Source of the DNA: Symbiodinium natans
Taxonomy: Eukaryota > Sar > Dinophyceae > Suessiales > Symbiodiniaceae
Assembly: GCA_905221605.1 (NCBI GenBank)
Contig: CAJNDS010000306.1
Span: 1-28,917 of the forward strand
Length of the DNA: 28,917 nucleotides
Direction: 5' to 3'
The position numbers and the translations under genes were made by a program. Positions within the stretch are counted from its first letter, which is position 1; the number at the start of each line of letters is the position of its first letter. The notes beneath the pieces are model-generated. The model had not been told where the DNA came from. It did no database searches and saw only the letters and a list, made by a program, of their open reading frames with translations. Positions 9,247-18,147 of this stretch are shown piece by piece.

Positions 9247-11388
9247 GACAGGCCAAGTCCTTGTAGCCGTAGCCGTAGCCATCCGTAGCATATTGCCTTG
9301 AACGCTCACTTGAGCCTTGGAGCCTTGGCCAAGGAGTGCGATGGCTGGCTCTACTGCGCGACGGACGTTGACGTTTGCCGTCAGAAGGCTCTGGAAATCA
9401 CCATGGCCTTCGCCTCTGCCGTGGCCCCTTGTATGAAGGTCTCAGAGGTGTCAGAGCGATATTGACATCCGATTCAAAACGTTTGACGCAGGTGACTTTG
9501 AATTTGAAGTGTAGCCTTTCCTTCAAATTTCCCTTCGCATTTCCCTTCGGATGTCCCTTCGCAAGGTCGGCCTCATCCCATACGTGGGCAAGCCAGCCCA
9601 AGGGATCGCTCGTGCCATCAGAACAGGCTCAAAGGCGGCGATCAAGAAGGCTTTGAAGGCGGGTGTTGGGCCTGACCTGTGCTGGTCGCCTCTCCTACCC
9701 TACGATTGCACGATGCTAGCTGCTAGCTGTAAGGTTTCCGTTATAAAAAGTCAAGGCACAGTTGCAGGGTTGAGCCCACGCGTTCCACGAGCTCCTCTGC
9801 CCCCTTCGGCGCTTACTAGGCGGCCATGAAGCAGATAGCTCGCAAGATGGCCAAGAAGGCGAAGAAGAACTTGAAGAAGTACATGAAGAAGCAAGGAAAG
9901 GAGCTGAAGAAGGAAATGATGGAGGCGCCTTTGCGGCCCAGGGTTTGCGCGCCCCATACATCCCCATACACAACCAACGCACGAGCGCACACACACGTAC
10001 ACAAAACCCGTTATTCACGTAGAAGGCACCAGAAACTCCAGAAGAGCTTCGCTTGCAGCTTCCCTCGCCACTTCCCTCGCCTGAAACGGGGCCCTTGTGC
10101 CTTCCAGGCCATCTTGGATGGCGGCGCGGAGGAATTGGCGGCCACTGCGATCCAGGAGCACTATCCCGACGTGGTGCCTTGACCTAAACTGTGGAATCGG
10201 CAGGTTGCAGACTTTTTCACGAATGCTTCGTGAGGCTTATTGAGGCCTGAGGCTTTCCCCCATATTATTCCCACAGTGGGTGTCAATGTTTCCCGGTTTC
10301 CTTGCTTTCCAGGCGGATGAGCTGGCAGAACTGGCGGCCGCCGTGGACCCCACGGGCGTCGCCGACATTGTGGCGGCCTTCGACGCCGAGGATTGCACCA
10401 ACATCAAGGCCGGCGGCCGCCACAGAAAGGGCTTCTGTGGGGGACCTTGTGGGATGTTTAAGCGGAGTTCATCAGACACAAAGTAGAAACTTGGCAAAAA
10501 AGAACATGAACGCATCGAAGGGTGAAGAGAGCCTCTCCAGTCAGGGGTCAAGAGTGATCAGAATACGAAGTGTTTGGCCCGTGTTGGCCCTGGCACAGGT
10601 CGCGCAGATGCCGGAGGACGGCGTGGAGGACGAGGTGAAGCCCCCGGACCCGGAGACAGCGGTGATGCACAGCGTGAAGCTTGGTCGAGGTTGTTCACAA
10701 CTTTGTCAAGACAGGGCAGGGTGAGATGTCTAAGCGCGCTATGTCACTATGTGCCTATTGTGATTGGGGATTGAGATTGTTTGTCGTGACTTTCTTATAC
10801 CAGTGTCCATGGTTGGGTACCGGGTTGACGTACATGTTGACATGTGTCTTGACACCCAGGAACACGTGCTGGCAGTGCAACGTGAACTTCTGTGACCACA
10901 CCCTGTGGGTGGATCAGAGCGACGACGCCATCGAGGGCCTCCACGCCGGGCATGACATGCAGTCTTGGGGATGCCACAAATTCGAGGCCTCGGAGTATTC
11001 GGTGATCCATCACGGTGGCAATGTCATGGTCGTGGAAGAGGACGGAGTGGCAGCCGGGTCGCGGAGATTCGAGTATGTGGGAGAGGGCGTGTGCAACGTG
11101 AACCACGCTCTCTTCTCAAATTGGAAAGGAAGCCTCGACGAATGCAGGAGGCAGTGCGAGTCACACCATAGCTGCAGCCACTTCAGCTATTGGGGCGAAT
11201 CGGGTACCCATGGAGTTACCCAAAGGTGGTGCGCCACCTGGAGCCATTGTCACTCCCTCAGGACCGACCCCTTGCTGGCCTACACCTGGAAGTGGGCCCG
11301 CTGATCCTAATGGTGTATAACCCATAAGGTCAACCTAGAGGTGGTGCGCCACCCTTTCTTGTGCAGGCGCCACCTTTTAGCCTGATCT

Positions 11389-11541
11389 TCTTGGGGACGA
11401 ATCGGGTACCCATGTCAGGTCACCCAGAAATTGTGGTGCGCCACCTTGCTTGTGCAGGCGCCACCATTCCTAGTAGCCATTGCGGACCGACCAGGACCGA
11501 CCCCTTGCTGGTCTACTCTTGGAAGTTGGCCCGTTGATCCG
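11389..11541 (+). repeat. Decayed duplicate of the last-exon tail in the 3' region
   Basis: TTGGGGACGAATCGGGTACCCATG to CCGTTGATCC repeats the final 130 bases or so of exon 9 (GGGGCGAATCGGGTACCCATG to CCGCTGATCC). An extra CTTGTGCAGGCGCCACC block lies in the middle. It follows the stop codon and is out of use as coding. The same structure lies after copies B (15092-15245) and C (about 19359-19512). Confidence 0.75.
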
Positions 11542-11683
11542 AGCATCCTATGAGAGAGAAAATTCCCCATGCACGTTCAGGCTACTTGAAAGCTGTGTTG
11601 AGGCTTCTGGTCTCTGAGTCAGTCCTGGGCTGCAGGAGTAAGGCAGGTTTTCGTCGTACAGATGTAGACGGTGTCAAACGGGT

Positions 11684-11710
11684 TCGACTTTTTTTAGAGC
11701 CGGCTTGCAG
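11684..11710 (+). promoter_or_regulatory. Candidate spliced-leader trans-splice acceptor of copy B
   Basis: A pyrimidine tract (CGACTTTTTTTAG) is followed by CTTGCAG|G, which keeps the AG|G rule seen at all introns. This would leave a leader of about 110 nt before the start codon. Trans-splicing of DinoSL is known for dinoflagellate mRNAs; use of this exact site is inferred. Copy C is identical here and copy A is similar with a weaker T run. Confidence 0.35.
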
Positions 11711-11738
11711 GGCAGATGCTTTTGCGCATCTTTTTGTC

Positions 11739-11754
11739 GCCGAGGCTTCTCGGC
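11739..11754 (+). repeat. Leader hairpin GCCGAG-GCTT-CTCGGC
   Basis: A 6-bp perfect stem with a 4-nt loop lies 65 nt upstream of the start codon. It is also intact in copy A near 6281-6296. In copy C one G is missing from the left arm. Confidence 0.6.
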
Positions 11755-11819
11755 TCCAAGCGCCAGAAACCGACATTTCTCGATATTTCTTGCCTTTACC
11801 CTTGTTTTATCGCCTGCCC

Positions 11820-14800
11820 ATGGCCATGATGCAGTTAGCGGGGTGTCTCGCGACGCTCGCGACGCTGGTGGCCGGGGTTGTTGCCGACGGCCCAGCCTCT
11901 TGCCCCAGCCTCCTCCAGAGGAGCAAGGCCGAAGGCTCCTTGGGACCTGAAACGAACGTGACGCCGGCGCAGGAGACCGTAATGAGTGACATGTTTGCGA
12001 AGATTGACCAAGACGGCTCCGGCGAGCTGAGCTTGAAGTTCGGCCGGAGAAACCTCTCAACGTTTTTGTAGTAGCATCAAGTCAAATATATTTCAGCGTC
12101 GGAAATGCTTGCATGTTGCGTCTCTCTGTTTTACGGCTTCTTGTTTTTCTGGGGGGGAAATCGCTCTGAGGAAGGAGCTCTTCGTGGCTTCCTTTGGGCA
12201 CGAGGCTTGGCTTGGCGTTCACAAAGTGGACCTGGAGGAGGTAATTCAGAAGCTGATCGTCGATCAGGACGTGGATGGCTCGGGTCAGCTGTCCCTGGAG
12301 GAGTACCAGAGCTACCTGGTGTCAGGGCCCACGCCGGAGCTGATTGAGCTGCTTCAGCAGGGCCCGCGGAGGATGAGAGGCAATGCGTCCCAGGAGCATG
12401 TGGACGACCAAAAATCGGAGGAGCGTGAGCTTGAGCTTGAAACTCAAGAGCCCACCCACGAGGCGGAGGGGCTTGAGGCTGCAATGGCCCACGGACCCGC
12501 GCGTGAGGAGCCTGAACCTGGCTCATCTCATGCCCTGATTCAGCACGGCTCGAGCGAGACACAGGACCTCGATGATTCTGCGACATTGGACTTGGCGCGC
12601 AAGAAGAACAAGAAGCAGAAGAAGTGGGCGGCCAAGGAGCTGAGCAAGCTGGAAAAGACCCACTGCAAGCGTTTCCAGAAATCCCATCACCAGTGGGGAA
12701 GGGCACGCGATTGGAAGCCTCATCACTGGGACTGGAAAGGCTGGTATTGGCACATTCATTGTGGTGGCTGGGACGACCTTGGTCCCTTGGGCTGCTACAA
12801 GAGGTGCATCGACCAGCATGGCTGGGACTTTCGCCACGGCGTGGGGGCCTTCTGCTACAAGGGCTGCCCTGATGGCTACCTGGATGGCAACTTGGGCTGG
12901 TGCGCGGAACGCTGCGGCGGCGACCGGGACCTGCCCTTCCATCCCAAGGACAGGCCAAGTCCTTGTAGCCGTAGCCGTAGCCATCCGTAGCATATTGCCT
13001 TGAACACTCACTTGAGCCTGGAGCCTTGGCCAAGGAGTGCGATGGCTGGCTCTACTGCGCGACGGACGTTGACGTTTGCCGTCAGAAGGCTCTGGAAATC
13101 ACCATGGCCTTCGCCTCTGCCGTGGCCCCTTGTATGAAGGTCTCAGAGGTGTCAGAGCGATATTGACATCCGATTCAAAACGTTTGACGCAGGTGACTTT
13201 GAATTTGAAGTGTAGCCTTTCCTTCAAATTTCCCTTCGCATTTCCCTTCGGATGTCCCTTCGCAAGGTCGGCCTCATCCCATACGTGGGCAAGCCAGCCC
13301 AAGGGATCGCTCGTGCCATCAGAACAGGCTCAAAGGCGGCGATCAAGAAGGCTTTGAAGGCGGGTGTTGGGCCTGACCTGTGCTGGTCGCCTCTCGTACC
13401 CTACGATTGCACGATGCTAGCTGCTAGCTGTAAGGTTTCCGTTATAAAAAGTCAAGGCACAGTTGCAGGGTTGAGCCCACGCATTCCACGAGCTCCTCTG
13501 CCCCCTTCGGCGCTTACTAGGCGGCCATGAAGCAGATAGCTCGCAAGATGGCCAAGAAGGCGAAGAAGAACTTGAAGAAGTACATGAAGAAGCAAGGCAA
13601 GGAGCTGAAGAAGGAAATGATGGAGGCGCCTTTGCGGCCCAGGGTTTGCGCGCCCCATACATCCCCATACACAACCAACGCACGAGCGCACACACACACG
13701 TACACAAAACCCGTTACTCACGTAGAAGGCACCAGAAACTCCAGAAGAGCTTCGCTTGCAACTTCCCTCGCCACTTCCCTCGCCTGAAACGGGGCCCTTG
13801 TGCCTTCCAGGCCATCTTGGACGGCGGCGCGGAGGAATTGGCGGCCACTGCGATCCAGGAGCACTATCCCGACGTGGTGCCTTGACCTAAACTGTGGAAT
13901 CGGCAGGTTGCAGACTTTTCACGAATGCTTCGTGAGGCTTATTGAGGCCTGAGGCTTTCCCCCATATTTTTCCCACAGTGGGTGTCAATGTTTCCCGGTT
14001 TCCTTGCTTTCCAGGCGGATGAGCTGGCAGAACTGGCGGCCGCCGTGGACCCCACGGGCGTCGCCGACATTGTGGCGGCCTTCGACGCCGAGGATTGCAC
14101 CAACATCAAGGCCGGCGGCCGCCACAGAAAGGGCTTCTGGGGGGGACCTTGTGGGATGTTTAAGCGGAGTTCATCAGACACAAAGTAGAAACTTGGCAAA
14201 AAAGAACATGAACGCATCGAAGGGTGAAGAGAGCCTCTCCAGTCAGGGGTCAAGAGTGATCAGAATACGAAGTGTTTGGCCCGTGTTGGCCCTGGCACAG
14301 GTCGCGCAGATGCCGGAGGACGGCGTGGAGGACGAGGTGAAGCCCCCGGACCCGGAGACAGCGGTGATGCACAGCGTGAAGCTTGGTCGAGGTTGTTCAC
14401 AACTTTGTCAAGACAGGGCAGGGTGAGATGTCTAAGCGCGCTATGTCACTATGTGCCTATTGTGATTGGGGATTGAGATTGTTTGTCGTGACTTTCTTAT
14501 ACCAGTGTCCATGGTTGGGTACCGGGTTGACGTACATGTTGACATGTGTCTTGACACCCAGGAACACGTGCTGGCAGTGCAACGTGAACTTCTGTGACCA
14601 CACCCTGTGGGTGGATCAGAGCGACGACGCCATCGAGGGCCTCCACGCCGGGCATGACATGCAGTCTTGGGGATGCCACAAATTCGAGGCCTCGGAGTAT
14701 TCGGTGATCCATCACGGTGGCAATGTCATGGTCGTGGAAGAGGACGGAGTGGCAGCCGGGTCGCGGAGATTCGAGTATGTGGGAGAGGGCGTGTGCAACG

Positions 14801-15006
14801 TGAACCACGCTCTCTTCTCAAATTGGAAAGGAAGCCTCGACGAATGCAGGAGGCAGTGCGAGTCACACCATAGCTGCAGCCACTTCAGCTATTGGGGCGA
14901 ATCGGGTACCCATGGAGTTACCCAAAGGTGGTGCGCCACCTGGAGCCATTGTCACTCCCTCAGGACCGACCCCTTGCTGGCCTACACCCGGAAGTGGGCC
15001 CGCTGA
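11820..15006 (+). CDS. Array copy B: intact secreted EF-hand / Cys-rich / PAN-like protein, 9 exons
   Basis: Exons: 11820-12037, 12171-12948, 13035-13139, 13267-13434, 13521-13643, 13811-13873, 14015-14110, 14301-14380, 14562-15006. They sum to 2076 nt (691 aa) with all phases matching. Residues 1-23 look like a signal peptide (MAMMQLAGCLATLATLVAG). EF-hand loops lie at 63-74 (DQDGSGELSLK, last position altered or depending on the splice) and 106-117 (DVDGSGQLSLEE, canonical). A Glu-rich linker covers 145-214, a Lys-rich stretch 216-224, a Trp/His-rich segment 245-273, a Cys module 270-365, a hydrophobic/basic part 368-423 and a Lys-rich helix 424-453. Residues 614-674 show PAN/apple-like cysteine spacing (C639-x3-C643-x5-C649, plus C622, C668, C674). 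A secreted or surface calcium-responsive binding protein is a reasonable guess; no enzyme motif is seen. The start is preferred because upstream in-frame sequence is broken in copy C. Splice ends of introns 1, 6 and 7 are the least certain. Confidence 0.8.
12038..12170 (+). other. Copy B intron 1, splitting EF-hand loop 1
   Basis: The intron interrupts the first EF-hand loop at positions 11-12. TTGAA|GTTCGG to CTCTGAG|GAAG gives phase 2 with a GT donor (GC in copy A). An AAG triplet at both edges makes the exact joint ambiguous by up to three bases. One reading gives KKEL and the other KEL, which would restore the usual Glu at position 12. Confidence 0.6.
12949..13034 (+). other. Copy B intron 2, GA-AG type with 7-bp edge repeat
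   Basis: This 86-bp intron is needed to keep the frame between FHPK and ECDGWLYC. The best joint is CCCAAG|GACAGG to GCCAAG|GAGTGC, a GA donor. The 7-mer CCAAGGA spans both edges. No GT donor in the right phase is present nearby. Copy C has lost one A inside the acceptor repeat (GGCCAG|GAG) but keeps AG|G, as expected if this is intronic. Confidence 0.65.
13140..13266 (+). other. Copy B intron 3 with hairpin and 12-bp pyrimidine repeats
   Basis: ATGAAG|GTCTCAG to CGCAAG|GTCGGC joins VAPCMK to VGLIPYV in phase 0. AAGGTC is repeated at both edges. Inside are a perfect 9-bp inverted repeat AATTTGAAG/CTTCAAATT (13202-13210, 13222-13230) and three 12-bp units of TTTCCCTTCGCA type, which make up the acceptor pyrimidine tract. 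Confidence 0.75.
13202..13230 (+). repeat. Intron 3 hairpin
   Basis: AATTTGAAG and CTTCAAATT pair perfectly around an 11-nt loop. The hairpin is conserved in all four copies of this intron in the window (both units of A, B and C). Confidence 0.65.
13919..13935 (+). repeat. Intron 6 hairpin TCACGAA-TGC-TTCGTGA
   Basis: A 7-bp perfect stem lies in intron 6 of copy B and in copy A at 10217-10233. Copy C has a roughly 60-bp deletion that removes it, so it is not needed to keep the gene layout. Confidence 0.6.
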
Positions 15007-15520
15007 TCCTAATGGTGTACAACCCATAAGGTCAACCTAGAGGTGGTGCGCCACCCTTTCTTGTGCAGGCGCCACCTTTTAGCCTGATCTTCTTGGGGAC
15101 GAATCGGGTACCCATGTCAGGTCACCCAGAAATTGTGGTGCGCCACCTTGCTTGTGCAGGCGCCACCATTCCTAGTAGCCATTGCGGACCGACCAGGACC
15201 GACCCCTTGCTGGTCTACTCTTGGAAGTTGGCCCGTTGATCCGAGCATCCTATGAGAGAGAAAATTCCCCATGCACGTTCAGGCTACTTGAAAGCTGTGT
15301 TGAGGCTTCTGGTCTCTGAGTCAGTCCTGGGCTGCAGGAGTAAGGCAGGTTTTCGTCGTACAGATGTAGACGGTGTCAAACGGGTTCGACTTTTTTTAGA
15401 GCCGGCTTGCAGGGCAGATGCTTTTGCGCATCTTTTTGTTGCCAGGCTTCTCGGCTCCAAGCGCCAGAAACCGACATTTCTCGATATTTCTTGCCTTTAC
15501 CCTTGTTTTATCGCCTGCCC
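15007..15520 (+). other. Spacer between copies B and C
   Basis: These 514 bp are almost identical to the A-B spacer. They contain GGTGGTGCGCCACC inverted repeats at 15042-15055 and about 15135-15147, the decayed last-exon tail at 15092-15245, the T-rich tract with CTTGCAG|G near 15411, and the damaged leader hairpin. Confidence 0.6.
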
Positions 15521-17340
15521 ATGGCCATGATGCAGTTAGCGGGGTGTCTCGCGACGCTCGCGACGCTGGTGGCCGGGGTTGTTGCCGACGGCCCAGCCTC
15601 TTGCCCCAGCCTCCTCCAGAGGAGCAAGGCCGAAGGCTCCTTGGGACCTGAAACGAACGTGACGCCGGCGCAGGAGACCGTAATGAGTGACATGTTTGCG
15701 AAGATTGACCAAGACGGCTCCGGCGAGCTGAGCTTGAAGTTCGGCCGGAGAAACCTCTCAACGTTTTTGTAGTAGCATCAAGTCAAATATATTTCAGCGT
15801 CGGAAATGCTTGCATGTCGCGTCTCTCTGTTTCACGGCTTCTTGTTTTGCTGGGGGGTGAAATCGCTCTGAGGAAGGAGCTCTTCGTGGCTTCCTTTGGG
15901 CACGAGGCTTGGCTTGGCGTTCACAAAGTGGACCTGGAGGAGGTAATTCAGAAGCTGATCGTCGATCAGGACGTGGATGGCTCCGGTCAGCTGTCCCTGG
16001 AGGAGTACCAGAGCTACCTGGTGTCAGGGCCCACGCCGGAGCTGATTGAGCTGCTTCAGCAGGGCCCGCGGAGGATGAGAGGCAATGCGTCCCAGGAGCA
16101 TGTGGACGACCAAAAATCGGAGGAGCGTGAGCTTGAGCTTGAAACTCAAGAGCCCACCCACGAGGCGGAGGGGCTTGAGGCTGCAATGGCCCACGGACCC
16201 GCGCGTGAGGAGCCTGAACCTGGCTCATCTCATGCCCTGATTCAGCAAGGCTCGAGCGAGACACAGGACCTCGATGATTCTGCGACATTGGACTTGGCGC
16301 GCAAGAAGAACAAGAAGCAGAAGAAGTGGGCGGCCAAGGAGCTGAGCAAGCTGGAAAAGACCCACTGCAAGCGTTTCCAGAAATCCCATCACCAGTGGGG
16401 AAGGGCACGCGATTGGAAGCCTCATCACTGGGACTGGAAAGGCTGGTATTGGCACATTCATTGTGGTGGCTGGGACGACCTTGGTCCCTTGGGCTGCTAC
16501 AAGAGGTGCATCGACCAGCATGGCTGGGACTTTCGCCACGGCGTGGGGGCCTTCTGCTACAAGGGCTGCCCTGATGGCTACCTGGATGGCAACTTGGGCT
16601 GGTGCGCGGAACGCTGCGGCGGCGACCGGGACCTGCCCTTCCATCCCAAGGACAGGCCAAGTCCTTGTAGCCGTAGCCGTAGCCATCCGTAGCATATTGC
16701 CTTGAACACTCACTTGAGCCTGGAGCCTTGGCCAGGAGTGCGATGGCTGGCTCTACTGCGCGACGGACGTTGACGTTTGCCGTCAGAAGGCTCTGGAAAT
16801 CACCATGGCCTTCGCCTCTGCCGTGGCCCCTTGTATGAAGGTCTCAGAGGTGTCAGAGCGATATTGACATCCGATTCAAAACGTTTGACGCAGGTGACTT
16901 TGAATTTGAAGTGTAGCCTTTCCTTCAAATTTCCCTTCGCATTTCCCTTCGGATGTCCCTTCGCAAGGTCGGCCTCATCCCATACGTGGGCAAGCCAGCC
17001 CAAGGGATCGCTCGTGCCATCAGAACAGGCTCAAAGGCGGCGATCAAGAAGGCTTTGAAGGCGGGTGTTGGGCCTGACCTGTGCTGGTCGCCTCTCCCTA
17101 CGATTGCACGATGCTAGCTGCTAGCTGTAAGGTTTCCGTTATAAAAAGTCAAGGCACAGTTGCAGGGTTGAGCCCACGCATTCCACGAGCTCCTCTGCCC
17201 CCTTCGGCGCTTACTAGGCGGCCATGAAGCAGATAGCTCGCAAGATGGCCAAGAAGGCGAAGAAGAACTTGAAGAAGTACATGAAGAAGCAAGGAAAGGA
17301 GCTGAAGAAGGAAATGATGGAGGCGCCTTTGCGGCCCAGG

Positions 17341-17429
17341 GCTTGCGCGCCCCGAACACAACCAACGCACGCACCCGCACGCACGCACGCACGCACGCGC
17401 ACACACACACACACACGTACGCATCCACG

Positions 17430-17470
<41 letters not shown>

Positions 17471-17642
17471 CCACGCCCACGCCCACGCCCACGCCCACGC
17501 CCACGCCCACGCCCACGCCCACGCCCACGCCCACGCCCACGCCCACGCCCACGCCCACGCCCACGCCCACGCGCACGCGCACGCCCACGCCCACGCCCAC
17601 GCCCACGCCCACGCCCACGCACGCACGCACGCACGCACGCAC

Positions 17643-17681
<39 letters not shown>

Positions 17682-18147
17682 ACACACACACCGACACACA
17701 CCCACACACACAAAACACACACAACACAACACACCAACCAACAAACCACACACCAACACACACCACACCACACACACCCCACAACACCACACACACACCA
17801 CACACAACACACACAACNNNNNNNNNNNNNNNNNNNNNNNNNNNNNNNNNNNNNNNNNNNNNNNNNNNNNNNNNNNNNNNNNNNNNNNNNNNNNNNNNNN
17901 NNNNNNNNNNNNNNNNNCACGCACACGCACACGCACACGCACACGCGCACGCGCACGCACACGCACACACGCACACACGCACGCACACGCGCACACGCGC
18001 ACACGCGCACACGCGCACACGCGCACACGCGCACACACGCACACACGCACACACACACACACACAGAGACACACACACACAAACCCCGTCAGTCACGTAG
18101 AAGGTTGCAGCTTCCCTCGCCTGAGACGCGGCCCTTGTGGCTTCCAG
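17341..18147 (+). repeat. Microsatellite-expanded intron 5 of copy C
   Basis: About 17351-18082 is made of (CA)n, (GCAC)n, a CCCACG hexamer array (about 17469-17572, roughly 17 units, and again 17583-17619) and (CACGCG)n-like sequence. Copies A and B have only a 10-15-nt CACACACAC seed at the same place. Alternating purine-pyrimidine CA/CG sequence favours Z-DNA. Long Thr/His/Pro or Cys/Val reading frames across it are repeat translations. Confidence 0.9.
17818..17917. other. Assembly gap (100 N)
   Basis: There are exactly 100 Ns inside the microsatellite. The round number suggests a gap of unknown size, so the true length of the repeat and of copy C is not known. Confidence 0.98.

Larger units (their letters stand above)
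7206..9961 (+). repeat. Internal tandem duplication in copy A (about 1 kb unit)
   Basis: Sequence from GCAAGCGTTTCC (7206) through the start of intron 5 (8962) is repeated from 8963. The offset is 997-999 bp once the 760-bp insertion is left out. The first unit carries the MITE and the second does not. The second differs slightly: ACG for AAG after GCTAC, GAAAGC for GAACGC, and a GTTATAAAAAG motif in intron 4 like copies B and C. The junction joins intron 5 sequence (8944-8962) to mid exon 2. Confidence 0.9.
6362..11304 (+). pseudogene. Array copy A: EF-hand/PAN-like secreted protein gene, interrupted
   Basis: This is the same gene as the intact copy at 11820-15006. Inferred exons are 6362-6579, 6712-8249 (interrupted), 8336-8440, 8568-8735, 8821-9246 (fused), 9334-9438, 9566-9733, 9820-9942, 10108-10170, 10313-10408, 10599-10678 and 10860-11304. 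Exon 1 gives signal peptide MAMMQLAGCLATLATLLAG and the first EF-hand loop. Exon 2 is cut after the GCY codons by a TA-flanked element (7339-8096), which brings in a stop at 7394-7396. A roughly 1-kb internal duplication repeats the end of exon 2 through exon 5, so exon 5 is fused in frame to a partial exon 2. Without the insertion the frame would run for 2775 nt (924 aa) with the cysteine/lysine module doubled. As it stands the main frame is broken; a truncated secreted product or use of the downstream part is possible. Intron 1 has a GC donor where the other copies have GT. Confidence 0.75.
11305..11819 (+). other. Spacer between copies A and B
   Basis: This 515-bp stretch holds the 3' region of copy A and the 5' region of copy B. 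The first 240 bases contain a decayed second copy of the end of the last exon. The last 120 bases contain the candidate trans-splice acceptor and leader hairpin. The frame is open upstream of the copy B start, but a 1-nt deletion in copy C breaks the same frame, so it is taken as untranslated. Confidence 0.6.

Noticed and set aside
11550-11819. In-frame extension of exon 1 upstream of MAMMQ in copy B
   Set aside because: The same frame is broken by a 1-nt deletion in copy C, and the signal-peptide-like start lies at MAMMQ.
12964-12998. DinoSL-like word CCGTAGCCAT in intron 2
   Set aside because: Only about ten bases match the known leader start, in a local TAGCCG repeat. The rest of the leader and any Sm-like site are missing.
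12131-13033. 300-codon minus-strand frame opposite exon 2 of copy B (and its likes in A and C)
   Set aside because: It is antisense to a well-supported exon and runs on into intron sequence. It is Ser/Pro/Arg-rich, as expected for the reverse strand of GC-rich coding DNA.
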